DNA of 64,000 bases from Planococcus citri (GCF_950023065.1 NC_088679.1:76322001-76386000), one strand, 5' to 3'. Counted from the stretch's first letter, positions 50,111 through 62,149 are shown. A program made the numbers and translations. Notes: generated by a model not told the origin, from the sequence alone.

Positions 50111-51480
50111 TTTTTTTCTATTTTTGATACCTACGTATAATAGAATGATGTATAAGTTCGAGTAATTTTTTTCCTGCTTTATAATTTCTCAATTTTCAAA
50201 TTGTCGTCTCTAAACTATTTTTTTTTTCAAATTTCAAATTAATATTTGCAGCCCTGAAACCTATCAAAATTTCATAACTCTCTTACGAGCATCCCCCCCA
50301 ACCATACCAAATATACTTCAATTACCTACTCTCGAGATTTTTTTAGCCCTTTCAGTTCACTATTTTTATAAATTTCCTAAATAAATATCACCAAAATTGA
50401 TCGGAAAAATACGACCACGAGTTTGTGTTATTCTAAGCCAAGTTTCTGGTTGAAATTTCAGCACAAATGTTGGAAGATTCAACTACATAGTATCGTGCAT
50501 TGCTGGCTTCGGTTTTCTTTCCCTCGCACCCTTCTACGCCCCTCGATTCCTCGAGCAAACGAATTTATCACCGGGATTTTTCCTAATATAAATGACCCAT
50601 TGTACGTAGCGCGAGTAATTTTTTCCAAACCTACCGAATAGTACTATACAATAATGAGCAGATTTATTCGACTGGCGAAGTTGAATTATCCAGCATTTTT
50701 CTCGCGTTAAATGAGTGGAAAATGTTTTTTACGATTACAGATGATGCCTTCTCCGCCTCGCATTCCCCTCTCTCCTGCACCTTCTAAATATTACAATGCC
50801 TTTCCCTTTCCTTCCTCAATGTGACTAACCATAGTATACTTATAGCAGAATGAATGAATGCGGTATTTTTCAAAGTTTTGCTGTCGTCGAGTTTAAAAAA
50901 TTTCCCCCACGTCTCTTTTCAGGCGAGTAATTTGCGTCATTTTTTTAAATTTACCATTTTAAAAATAATTTTTCGAGTTAGTTTCGAGAGTATTTTTTTT
51001 TTGAGGGGTTTCTCGATGAAAAAACAACTCGGGGTCAACTACACGTTTTTTCGACACAATTTTTACAATTTTTCCAACGTTTCGGGTGCTATTTTTAATT
51101 TATTAAACAAAAAGAGCCGAGCGACTCGAACGAGTAAAAATGTCGAATTATTTTCATCTGCTGTTTTTTTACCATAGCTGAAAAATTTCAAATTGTGCTT
51201 TTTATATAGGTATACTTATTTTATACCGTTCCAATATTCGGTTTCGATAGAAATGACAAAAAATTAAGTAGGTACTCAGATAGGAAAGAGCATAAATTCT
51301 GAAACCCACGTAACCCAAATTTCAGACACTCAAGTTCATTTTTAGATTTTTGGCGAATTAATGAAAATTTTAAAAATTCAAAAAAACTGTTTCAAGGGCG
51401 ATTATCAGAACTTTTTTTTATGGAATATGATTTTTTTTTTAGCAAAGTGAACCGATGTGTGAATTATTTCTTCAATTTAA
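50111..51480. other. Intergenic, no supported gene
   Basis: Contains a 107-codon + frame (50854-51177, Phe-rich) and a 72-codon one (50423-50641), neither recognisable. Pyrimidine-rich patches occur. No repeats seen. Confidence 0.4.
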
Positions 51481-53060
51481 CTGCGACGCATCAACAACTA
51501 GTAATTTTGGGCCACTGTGGAGCCTTCAGCGATTTTTTAATTTTCTCCAGACTGTAAAATTCCAGTAATGTGCGTTCAAAAGTGAATTTTGAACCAATTT
51601 GGACTTTGGATCAAAATCTCATCGAGGGGTTTTTTCCACAGATATCTTCTGATGTGTTTGCAAGAATTTTTGCCCTTCCAGAACGATTCGAAATTTCTAG
51701 AGTAATTTGAAAACTTGCTGAGAGGCCCCAAAAAGGGTTAATTGTGATTGTTTTCCAATCAGATGATCGTGTGAACACACTGGAAGATATCTTGTCGAAA
51801 ACCTCACTCGTTTTATATCTTCTTTGAAAATCTGATTTTTTTTTCAGTTTCTCTGGAATTTAAAATTTAGTTAGAAGTTCACTTTAGAACTCACTCTCCT
51901 GGAATCTTGCGATTAACCATCCTAAAATAGTCGATAGGATGTCCAATAAACGCCGACCAAAGTTGTTGGGGCGCTAAAGTTCATTTATTTTTTTGAACTT
52001 TTTAGAGCGATTTTAAATATTTCTGGAGAGAATTACCGTCAGGAGGGGTCGCTTTGATTTCGCGAGGTGACTTTGATAGTGCTTATTTTTCTTCAAGTTT
52101 TGATCTGTAGAGCGAGTAAAACGTCGAATTTCATTTTTTTTCCGAGCGAAGTGGTTACACTGATGGTGAATTGATACGATAACAGTGTTGAGTTGGTAAA
52201 TAATTATTTTCGTCCCTGCTTTTAATCGAGTTTTTTAAAAGTGGTAATTTTTCAAGATTTTTCAACACTCAACAAAAGTTGATGTTATATGTAGTATTTT
52301 CAGATATGTAATAGAACATTGGCTGATAGTCTATCATAAAGCTACACTCCTTGGGAAATATGTCCAAAAATTTCGAGTTTCTAGGTTGAGGTGCCTCCGA
52401 TCCTTGGCCCATTGTTCTCAGTGGGGATGTCATCGATTTTTCATTTTTGAGGCTAAAAATTCAAGTTTTGAGACTAAAGTGAAAATCAGTGCCATTTTCG
52501 GATTCAGTGTGAAATTTCATCCCATTTTGATAGGTCGCAAAGGTATTTTATTGAATATCTAAAAATTTTGCTAAAAAACTGAATTTTATAAAAAATTAAA
52601 GAAATACACGGGCTTTTATCACTTTTTCAATAAGTAATATGATGACTTCCTCTCGGCCAAAATTGATGAAATTTTATATGGTATGTCTAAAGGTGATGAG
52701 AAATCATTTTTTGAAAAAAAAAGTACCCCTATCAAAGTGACCCCATCTTGTGGGTGACTTTGATACGGCCTTTGAGAGCAATTTTGAGGCACAAAAAAAA
52801 ACAAAAAATAAAAAACAAAAAGGTCATATGGTGCGTTTTGACGTACTTTACACATTGAGTGGTGCAATTTTTTCAAAAACATCTTTCTACGCCGTATAGA
52901 GCAGAAAACATTTTTTTTTTTATCAAAGTGACCCCACCTGACCATAAAAAATTTCTGCAGGCTCCAGAATGGTCCAAAAGTAGCAGTTACTAATGCATGG
53001 GAGTTCAATTGAAGGAATCATTCACATTGATTCGTTTTCCTCAAAAAAATGTCCATTTTA
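51481..53060. repeat. Dispersed repeat, copy 2 (interrupted)
   Basis: Matches 31740-32310 before 52034 (aattgtgattgttttccaat, gcgattaaccatcc, tttctggagagaatta) and again after 52945 (aaaaatttctgcaggctcca, atggtccaaaagtagcag, gaaggaatcattcac). The 909-bp element lies exactly at the break. Confidence 0.8.
52034..52946. mobile_element. TA-flanked 909-bp element
   Basis: The left end CCGTCAGGAGGGGTC (from 52036) and the right end (reverse complement TGGTCAGGTGGGGTC, ending 52944) form imperfect terminal repeats that continue into CNCTTTGATA. TA flanks both ends. The empty site in the related repeat at about 32205 supports the boundaries. A further gtgactttgata phrase lies inside near 52754. No transposase frame is seen; the 129-codon - frame at 52619-53008 crosses the right boundary and is not a gene. 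Confidence 0.82.
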
Positions 53061-53309
53061 TGAAAAAGTTCAAAAATCGCCCTTAGAACGACTCTTTTAA
53101 ATTTTTTCAAATTTTGAAAAAATCGCCAAAAATCTGAAAAATGATCCTTAACACTATTTGAAATTTTCCTTACAATGGTTTTAGAACATATCTACTCTTT
53201 TGATCTAGCTTGGTTAACTTCAAATTGGAGAGTGTGATTTCAAAAAGTTATTTTGTCAAAAAGAAGACTTTTTTTTAAAAAAAGAAAATTCGAAAAAATC
53301 CAAAAAAAA

Positions 53310-53915
53310 AATTGCTGCAGCGTAAATTTGATATGAGGAAATATGCCTTCATTGCCTTAGTGATGGTTAAATTAATATCTCCCTACATATACTGGAAGTA
53401 TGGTAACATGAGAATTGTATTTACCTATAGATCTGCTGGTCGTAGCTCGAGGCTCGTGCATCAAATCTCTGACCATCAGCTTTACTTAGTTTCGGCTACT
53501 CGCAATGGCTGGTTCTCTGTCAACTTATAGATGTATAGGCAGCGGAGCCTTTCCTCTCCATCCCTCTTTCCTGTCTTAGCCCACTTTATTAAGTGGATAA
53601 ATTGTGCTGACAACATGGTTCTTATTCTAATTATGTCTAATTATCGCGGTACATTGGATAAATCTCCGATTATGCTAGCCATTGGAATTATCTCTCGTAT
53701 GTAGAACAGGTGCTTCATGTAATACATTTCTGTTGACGTTGTCTATTATTGGGGACACCCGCAAAAGGGACAGAAAAAGTGTACAGTGTCATGAGTAAGT
53801 AATTACTCTGATTTCCATTAAAGTTGTGTTACATCATTGCTATGCACTTATCATTATTGTTAAAATTATTCTAGTAATTAATGCGAGCTGTAAGGTAGAA
53901 GCCTGAGCTTGTATC
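53310..53915 (+). repeat. LTR-like or unclassified dispersed repeat fragment
   Basis: Shares tactggaagtatgg and nearby order with the reverse complement of about 62890-63110. The + flank at about 55040 (gagctatccacggcatggta, aattattcc) matches the reverse complement of about 62170-62225. This suggests two diverged, oppositely oriented copies of a retroelement-like sequence. No coding remnant or clear ends were found. Confidence 0.4.
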
Positions 53916-54847
53916 TAAGGTACTGGCAGCTAATTACACCACAATTTTTTTGAATTAAAATTGTCAAGCCGTATCAAAGTGTTTTTTCAAGGTGAGTACG
54001 TCAAAAGAAGCGGAAATCTATCTATTTTTATTAGCCTCTGTTGAATTATTTTCATAGTTTGACAAAAGCACCAGTAACACTGTAGTCGAGGTACCTCAAT
54101 TGGCGGAATTACCCTACCTTGGCAGTTAATTACGCCACAATTTTTTTTTATTAAAAAAAGGCCCAAAATTCCTCAAAAATGGTGCGGGAATGCCTAAAAA
54201 CTTGAAAATGGGTCAATTTGGGAGGTCAATGATGTACCATGCGCAAAATTTCAGCTTTCCAACAAGATTGGTTGTAATTTTGTATGGTCATCATTGTTAT
54301 TTTTAAAAATTTTCTGGAGGCTTAAGAACTGCTCGCAATGGCTGGAAACCACTTCCAATCGAGTTGTGAGTCCAAGAAACATATTGTACTTTTTGCCTTT
54401 TTGGTGCAAAAATTTGATTTTTGAAAACCCGTATAAAAAAAAATATCAAAAATAATGTGGCTTAATTACCCGCCATGGTATTATTTTCAAAATTAATAAA
54501 TTCAAGCAGAGTGATGTAGGTTGGCATTCATTTTAACAACATATTAAAAATTGTTATTAAATATCAAAACAGATGTTGTATCAAAAACAGTATTTACATT
54601 CTCCAATCCTTTTCAAATAACTTTTTTTCCAAAAAAATTTCTCGAAAAATTGGAAAAAATTTGAGATTGAAATTTCAATTACCAATAAAATTTCTAAAAA
54701 GCCCTCCCACACTCCAACACTCACATTGGCGGAGTGATGCTGTGATGTAAAAAATTATTTCAGAAGAGTACTGAAATATACAGTACTTTTCGAGAACCAG
54801 TGCTGTGGGGTAATTACCCGACAGGTGTATTTACCCACGGTACCTTA
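53916..54847. mobile_element. Probable TA-flanked ~930-bp element
   Basis: The left end taaggtactggcagctaatt and the right end (reverse complement taaggtaccgtgggtaaata) share TAAGGTAC and, further in, a taaNtacacc phrase, so the terminal repeats are about 25 bp and imperfect. TA at both borders would be the target duplication. An internal copy of the end-like phrase (cttggcagttaattacgcca) occurs at 54118. There is no coding capacity. It may lie inside the LTR-like repeat that continues at about 54850-55130. Confidence 0.55.
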
Positions 54848-55950
54848 TTATAAAATAATCTAATAATTCTTTTATACTCGATTAACCCTTAAAGTGTACT
54901 TTCTTATTATTCTTTAATTAGTACTTAATACTTATCAATAAATCACAATAACTAACACTTGTGTCAAATGTGTGCATTGATTTGGTACTTTAGAATGATT
55001 AATGTGAAATGGTATTTACCTATTGAAACCTCTCCTATTATCTGAGCTATCCACGGCATGGTAATTATTCCTTCCCTAAGGAATAATCATTGACTCAACT
55101 ACGTAAATAGGAATTAGTAGAATTTCCCTCTATCTCAATTATTACCAATCTCACTCTATCAAACTGTTTTTCAAAGTCATAATTTAACTTTTCTCATGTT
55201 TCAAAATATAATTTTTTCAAATTTTTTCTAAGAAACTGCATCATTACAAATTCATTTCAGGATTTTTCAACATGTTCAATTCTCACAAAAAATGTACTAT
55301 GTAAATCAAATGTGCTTCAAAGGTGCCCTGCTGAGTACCCTCATACCCAGTTTCCCAAATTTTTCTCCAAAAATGTGTTTTTCAGAGATTATAATAGTCA
55401 TCTCAGGCTGTTATCAACCGATTTGGCCTGAAATTTTATAAGAAAGTAGAAGTATTCGAGCTAGGGAAATGACCCTGAATTTTTTTGATTTTATTCACCT
55501 CGTTAACAACTTTAAAATCCACTTTGAGTAGTTCAAATCCCCGGGTAGGGGAGGCAAATTCTGGGAAAAGGGGCAAAAACTGATTTCATAAATTTCTTAG
55601 TAAAGTTGAGTAAGTATCACTGAACATTTTTCCAGAATTTTTCAAGGGATAGCCGCAGGTTATTGCCATAAAATTATTTTAAAAGCTCGCACCTCGCCAA
55701 ATAAAATGCACGGATCGCGAAACAAAAAACAAAAAGATTTTAACTAAATTCGATGGTGAGCTTTACTTTGAGTTGAAAGTCCCTCAGAAAAAATGTTTAG
55801 CTTCAGAAGTGCCTCCGGCGGTGAGAAAGATGAGAGGAGATATGACAGGAGGTGAACCAACTAAAAATCCAAAATAAAATACTTCGTGTTGATATTATTT
55901 TTTTTCAACTTTACTTTAATATTATTTTAATCTACATCAAAATTTGATAA
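54848..55950. other. Repeat remnant then intergenic DNA
   Basis: The first 300 bp continue the dispersed repeat (with ggtaattattccttccctaa near 55062). The rest is AT-rich without recognised frames. Confidence 0.4.
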
Positions 55951-56171
55951 AAAGAAAATTTCTTGAAACTAATCAGCTTTATTTTCACGGTTATAAGTGC
56001 GAGTATTTACACCCAAAGTTTTCATACTCTCGTTAGTTATTAAATCGTTGATTTCTAATCTTACGATGAAACATTCTTTCGATAAGTTGAACTACGTTCG
56101 TGAATACTTCCGAATTTGTGGGTCGTTTCCTTCGGTTATTTGTGAGGGAAATAGTGATCTGTCGTATAAAA

Positions 56172-56417
56172 ATGAAGTTTACCTATTTACAAATTCATTT
56201 TATTTGTTTGATATTCCTGTTAATTAACTACGAGCCTACTTATGAAAGACCCATTGATGACGACGATTATTCCATGATTCGAGAAATAATTAAAAACAAA
56301 GCGAAAGAATTAGAACCTTTGAATAATAAACTTCGTGCCATAAATGAACTAAAATTAATTCGAAACCAATTCAAAGCACTTCCTGGTAAACTTTGGAAAT
56401 TAATACCGAAATTATAA
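56172..56417 (+). CDS. Small secreted peptide 1 of a tandem family
   Basis: I do not recognise a known family. The 81-aa frame starts MKFTYLQIHFICLIFLLINY, a signal peptide, followed by EPTYERP and then a charged, lysine-rich helical-looking stretch (DYSMIREIIKNKAKELEPL) ending in GKLWKLIPKL. The ATG is chosen over an in-frame upstream one (56100) because the paralogue at 57082 aligns from this point, including the preceding gtgatctgtcgta leader. Alternatively, a phase-1 donor at 56386 could splice to 56522 and end at 56589, giving a tail with RRCPCPSGNYKK. The product is probably secreted; without cleavage data its role is open (salivary, venom-like, antimicrobial or other). Confidence 0.5.
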   Translation: MKFTYLQIHFICLIFLLINYEPTYERPIDDDDYSMIREIIKNKAKELEPLNNKLRAINELKLIRNQFKALPGKLWKLIPKL

Positions 56418-56775
56418 TGCGATCTACGTAAGTACCATACATACATTAGTTGGTTGGAATTATTTTTTCTAGTTTTAATATCATTTGTCTTCTAATCTCT
56501 ACATCTTTTGGGAATTTACAGTGGCAATGAATGGGTCACCGCGAAGATGTCCATGTCCAAGTGGAAATTATAAAAAGGTATTAATGTAGGTATCGTAGGT
56601 CTAGGCACCACATTATTAGACTTCAGATCTAAAAGTCTGTTTCAATGTTACTTCAAAATGACAAAAATTGGTAATTTTTTCTCAGTGTTTTCAGAACAAG
56701 GAGCAATAAAATCAACCACCAAAAATGAAAAAAAAAAAAACAATTTGGGCACTTTTACAGCTTCAGTATATTGAA

Positions 56776-56930
56776 TGATTAATTTCTATAATCTCACTCT
56801 AATGAAATAGTCCTTCTGATAAGTTTAATCTCGTTTCAGAAAACGACTCTTTGCAGGTTATTTTCTTCAGTCATTTTATGGTGTAGTGATCTGTCAATTT
56901 TTACAATTCCCAGTACCTATTTTACAGAAA
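56776..56930 (+). pseudogene. Truncated copy of the peptide-gene leader
   Basis: Repeats the upstream landmarks of the peptide genes (gattaatttctataatctca, ctgataagtttaa, cagtcatttt, gtgtagtgatctgtc) but has no ATG or signal-peptide frame where one is expected. It is a partial duplicate lying between the two coding copies. Confidence 0.55.
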
Positions 56931-57081
56931 GTTAGAATCTTTTATTAATTTTTTTCAAAATGAAAATAGTAAAAACATTCTTTCATTAAATTCAACTTTA
57001 ATGTACGTTTGTGAATACGAATTTTGTCAGTTGTTTGCTTATCTCCAGTGATTCGCGATGCATTAGTGATCTGTCGTAAAA

Positions 57082-57478
57082 ATGAAGCTTAGCTATTTGA
57101 AAATTCATTTTACTCGTGTTTTTCTGATATTCGTGTTAATTTGCTACAAGCCTACTTATCAAAGATCCACTCATAAAGTCGATCATTCCCTAACTATAGA
57201 ATTGAAGAAAACGATAAAAGAATTACACGCCGCAAATAAAGTACTCGGTGAGCATATCAAAGCTCATAATAAAGCACGTCGTGCACAAAATCCTCAAGCA
57301 GGTCTTCATTTCCCACATGACAGTGTTTATAAACGTCTTAGGACATGGACAAATGGTAAGACAGCATCAATGTTTTTAAATACCCACGATAATACTATTA
57401 ACCCTAAAAGAACATACCTAGTTACAGTTGATATTATTTTTTATTCTAGGTTTAGTTGGAAAATTATTCTTTCCTTGA
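57082..57478 (+). CDS. Small secreted peptide 2, two exons
   Basis: Paralogue of the gene at 56172. It starts MKLSYLKIHFTRVFLIFVLI, a signal peptide, then CYKPTYQRS matching EPTYERP of copy 1. The mature region then diverges (ELKKTIKELHAANKVLGEH, then a basic AHNKARRAQN). A phase-1 donor after AAATG at 57355 and an acceptor (tttttattctag) ending at 57449 define a 94-bp intron; exon 2 (57450-57478) adds GLVGKLFFP and a stop, for 100 aa. Without splicing the frame would read to 57516 with no conserved end. The GKL tail resembles copy 1's GKLWKL. The leader gtgatctgtcgtaaaaatga is shared. Function unknown; rapid divergence after a conserved signal peptide is typical of effectors or defence peptides. 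Confidence 0.55.
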
Positions 57479-58380
57479 ATTTTCACCCAAGAATAAGCAG
57501 GAATTTACCAAATTGATTAGCATTAAAATCGTCAGTGCTCGTCCCACCTAATTTTTAACTATCGAATGAATATGATGTGTCAAGAATGTTCAAGATTCAC
57601 AAAATTGAAACTATAGTTCCTGTATTACTACATAGACCTACACTATCGTCCATTTTACACATTACCTACTCGTCTCATACGATAGGACTAAATTTCTCAA
57701 CGACAAACAGCGATTTTCTAACATCTTAGTTGATCAAATCGAATAGTTGATTAATGAACGGTGCAGGTGTTTATGATATCTTCCTCAACAAGCCGAGTCA
57801 ATTGTCAAATAATTTAATTCTGAAAATCGATCACGAAGAAAACGGAATGATCAAAGTAGTAAAATGGTCTGAAGAATTATTAATTTTAAACTTCTGTTTT
57901 TCAAACATTGCAATAAATCATTTTTGAAAGTTTAAGCGATGTATACCAACCAGCGAAGAAATTTTTGAACCAGAAAAGAGGCCAAATCGAAGGAGCATGC
58001 AAAAATACGCTACATCGTCATTCATCAATCTACATTTCAAGAGCTGAAGCGAATTTTTCAAATTTTGGTAAATTTTTTAAAATCAAACTTTGGTCCAAAG
58101 TTTCAAAAAAAATCAACATTTGAAATTTCCAACTTCATTGGGTAAAATTTCGTGGAATTTTCCAATTTCAAAAACACACTGGAGTTTCCAGAAATGTTCG
58201 AAACGGCCTGGCATTGTTTTCAATCCGTTCTGCGGGGGTGTGAGGGGGAGGGAGGGAGTCAAAAATTCAATTTCCACGTAAACGATAAAATTTTGAATTT
58301 TTCAAATTTTTGGGTCAAATTTGATTTTTAAAAATTCCGCGAAGATGAAAAAAAAATGTTGAAATTTACAAAAATAATAA
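57479..58380. other. Intergenic, no gene seen
   Basis: AT-rich. A copy of the tctggag/ccagaa module shared by several repeats lies near 58180 and a short G-rich run near 58235-58250. No frame is supported. Confidence 0.4.
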
Positions 58381-59340
58381 TATTAATCAATAATACGATT
58401 GTAAAGAGATAGATAGGGTCTAATAGTATAGATAGATAGGTTAATAATAAACACTTAAAGGGGAATAAGATGGTTATTGATTATTATAAAGGATTATATC
58501 TACCTGAGACTGAAATGGTGTTTTTGGATCAATCTCTTGTTCTGTTGACTAGATAAAATGCCTGGATAAGATAGCACCTAAAAGAGAGACACTATCTTCG
58601 GATAGCAAACGTGGCTCAACTATTAGGTAATTCTAACTACTTACAAAATGTGCCCATTTGGCCATACCAATGGACCAAATGGGAAGATGGACACGACATA
58701 GAGGTTACTACCTGAGATAACTTATTTATGGCGTTCGGAGGTTATAAATAAATTAAGACAAGACCAACTACTATTTCTGCTCCGTGTATTTTGATGTAAT
58801 TGAAACACACACCTTAATTTGACATCACAATTAATTGGAATAATAAATTAATTGTACCTTAAAAATATAAATAATGACACTGTACATACTCTATGTAACT
58901 TAACACTAAATGGTTGTTATACTTACTTACGACACATGGATGTTAAAGTTGACGCGTTAAGCGTTTGTGACAAACCTAACTGAAGATGCCCGAGAGTAGT
59001 ATTGATATTAATTATAGACAAATAAAGGCACTGAATAATCCTTTTTTAAGGGATTACTCGACATCACATAAAATGCACATAAATATCAAAAACGATCATT
59101 GAAGCTTTCTGCGAGTTAGCTAGTCTCGACAAAGGTAATGGAGAATATGCACCCAATTACACCACAACGAAAGGACTAAGAAGGGAAGGTGTTTCCGTAC
59201 CAACGGTTTCCTAAGTAGTGATGAGAGCTACTCAATCTCCGAGGCTTGATGCTAGATCGATGATCGAGTCACTCCCATTGGGAGTAAGGATATCTCATTT
59301 ATGAGTAATTATGCACATAGACACGGACAAATATATGATA
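58381..59340 (-). repeat. Unclassified dispersed repeat, possibly LTR-like
   Basis: Composition and phrases (gacactgtacat near 58876, tgacgcgttaa near 58951, ataatcc near 59035) resemble the segment 62150-63190 (gacactgtacac, gacgcgttacc). No frames or matching ends are seen. The assignment is tentative. Confidence 0.3.
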
Positions 59341-60113
59341 TTTGGCAATTTGTCAAAAATGGAAAAATCAACTGGAGCAGCTCAAAATTCAGGTTTGAGA
59401 TGTGGATGACATGCTGTTTCAAGTCAAATTTCAGTTTAGTGGGAAGTTGGCGTATGGTGAAGATCCATTTTTCAAGTTGATAGAAGATATCGATCTATTT
59501 CCATCATTTTCAAAAATTCACCAAAAATAAAAAAATCCACTTGGGCAGCTCAAAATTTGGTTCCTGAAGCTGAGGAAATATTTTAAAACCTCCTCTTCCA
59601 TTTTTGGGACATTATTGCCACTTTGAAAAAACCGAAAAATTTCACAAATTTTTGGCAATTTTTCTAAATTTTTTAAAATGAGCCATTATGACCAAATTAT
59701 TGGCACTTCTGCTTTTTCAAATATTTCCCTGGTTTCAGAAATGATTTTTTGATATTTTGGCACATTCATGCAGAATATCTGCGAAGAAGAAATTTTCAAA
59801 ATACGGGTTTACTCAAAAATAAGCAATTTGTAAATTTTCAACTGGTGAGTATAGAACCCTAAAAGTGGTCTTGGATTTTGATGATGATGGCCTAGGTTGA
59901 CGCAGAATCTCAAATAATAAATTTTGCAATTGGGTCATTTCACTGAGTCGATTGTGAATAAAAAGTGCCAGAGAATTTTGACAATGTTCAGCGGAGATCT
60001 TCATTTTGAGTTGAAAGTTGGTCAGAAAAAATTCAGCTCTGGAGGTGTCTCGGGAAGGGAGGTAGGGGTCCTCAAAGAGGGCGCATTTTCGAAAAAAAAT
60101 ATGGTTTGATATA
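59341..60113. other. Intergenic, no gene seen
   Basis: AT-rich with overlapping short frames on both strands (for example 59813-60121 -, 59924-60109 +), none recognisable. It contains phrases (cagctcaaaattnaggt) duplicated at 59380 and 59548. Confidence 0.4.
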
Positions 60114-62120
60114 AGGTGCACCGGGGGAAGTCCGAATTCGGGGTAAGTCAGAAAAACTGCTCTAGCTCTTAGAGGCTTATATCTGCCGAAGCGCTACCCA
60201 GGGGTAACTTGAGGGTACTACCCCTACTTCATCACAGCATAAAAAATTTCGCGACCCAGTTTCATTTTACAGGCTTTTCATTGGTTCATTTTTAGTTGCT
60301 GTTTTGAATTTGATTTCAAATTGTAATCAGTGTTTTTCAAACTGCTTTTTACCTCAGAAGAAATGATCAGTAAGAGTGATATTATAAGTGAAAGTATTCC
60401 TAAAACAATAATGTAAAACCCCAAGTATTCAATTTTTGTTAATTTTCAATTATTCATTATTTATATCGCTTTTTCTGACTTACCCCCTAAATTAGTGCTA
60501 TGGGGTAAGTCAGAAAAGTGAACATTGATAATTAGGATTCGACTTCATCGATGTCTAATACGTAGAATAATATGTTTTCGAGGTCGTAGAATCCAAATCT
60601 GGAGTTATTTTTTTTGTAGGAGTGGGGGGTGAGGCGTGGGGAGGGGGCAATTCTAAATTTTTCGTACATTATTGTGTAATATGTCGATTGATATGTTTTC
60701 GAGGTCGTAGAATCCGAATCTGCAGTTATTTTTTTTGTAGGAGTGGGGGGTGAGGCGTGGGGAGAGGGAAAATTTCGAATTTTTTGTACATTATTGTGTA
60801 ATATGTCGAATAATATGTTTGCGAAATCGTAGAATCCGAATTTGGAGTAATTTTTTTTGTAGGAGTGGAGGGTGAGGCGTGGGGAAAGGGAAAATTTCAA
60901 ATTTCTCCTACATTATCGTGTTATATGTCGAATAATATATTTTCGAGGTCGTAGAATTCGAATCCGGAGTCATTTTTTATGGTGAAGGTGGAAGGTTAGT
61001 CGTAGGTTCGCATGGGTGGGGCCCTCTCCCCAAACGGTGATACTTGAATAGCACTCGACCCTAAAAACTAGCTCAAGATTCGAATTCTGCGACCTTGAAC
61101 ACATATCAACCAACATGTTACACAATATTATAGGCAAAATTTGAAATTTCTACTCTCCTCTTGCCTCGCCTCATACCCCTGCGAAAAAATAACTCCAGAT
61201 TCGAATTATACGATCTCAAAAACATATCAATCGACATATTACACATTAATATAGGCAAAATTTGTAAGTTACTCTCTCTCCCCTTGACTCACCTCCCACC
61301 CCTACAAAAAAAATAACTCCAGATTCGGATTCTACGACCTCGAAAACATATTACTCGACATATCACATGATAATGTAGGAAAATTCTGAAATTTTTCCTC
61401 TCCCCACGCCTCACCCCCCACTCCTACAAAAAAAATAAATCCAGATTCGAATTCTACGACCTAGAAAATATATTATTCGACATATAACACGATAATGTAG
61501 GAGAAATTTGAAATTTTCCCTTTCCCCACGCCTCACCCCCCACTCCTTCAAAAAAAATTACTCCAAATTCGGATTCTACGATTTTGAAAACATATTATTC
61601 GACATATTACACAATAATGTAGGAAAAATTCGAAATTTCCCCTCTCCCCACGCCTCACTCACCACTCCTACAAAAAAAATAACTGCAGATTCGGATTCTA
61701 CGATCTTGAAAACATATCAATCGACATATTACACAATAATGTACGAAAAATTTGGAATTGCCCCCTCCCCACGCCTCACCCCCCGCTACTACAAAAAAAT
61801 AACTCCAGATTTGGATTCTACGACCTCGAAAACATGTTATTCGACATATTGCGCATCGATCAGGGTCGAATCCTAATAATACCAATTAATTTTGTAGATT
61901 TTCTGACTTACCCCAAAGTGGGGCGAGTCAGAACAAGTTACATTTTATTCGATTGTGCGAAAGCTACTGCGACAATCGCGCTGAAATTTTTACCATAGGT
62001 TAAGAACCCTTATGGGAACCTACATACCAAATTTCAGCCATATTGGTTCATTAGTACGAGAGTAACAGCTGATCAAAGTTGAAATTGTGAGAAAACGTTC
62101 TGACTTCCCCTGGTGCACCT
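60114..62120. mobile_element. 2-kb foldback element with tandem-repeat arms
   Basis: The left end aggtgcaccgggggaagtc and the right end (reverse complement aggtgcaccaggggaagtc) form the terminal repeat. Inside, a 121-122-bp unit (gaggtcgtagaatccgaatc, gtaggagtggggggtgaggc) is tandem on the left at about 60580, 60701, 60823 and 60945. It occurs in reverse complement on the right about seven times (61085-61830). The whole could fold back on itself with a centre near 61040. Internal ggggtaagtcag / ctgacttacccc hairpins occur at 60475-60515 and 61905-61930. The 122-codon frames are the repeat read through. No transposase is present. Confidence 0.9.
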
Positions 62121-62149
62121 AGAGATTAGGTATTATTTAGATGGTGGAG

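Noticed and set aside
52619..53008. 129-codon - frame as a gene
   Set aside because: It runs across the border of the TA-flanked element and its host repeat.
60532..61885. 122-codon frames on both strands as a protein pair
   Set aside because: They are the 121-bp repeat of the foldback arms read in opposite directions.
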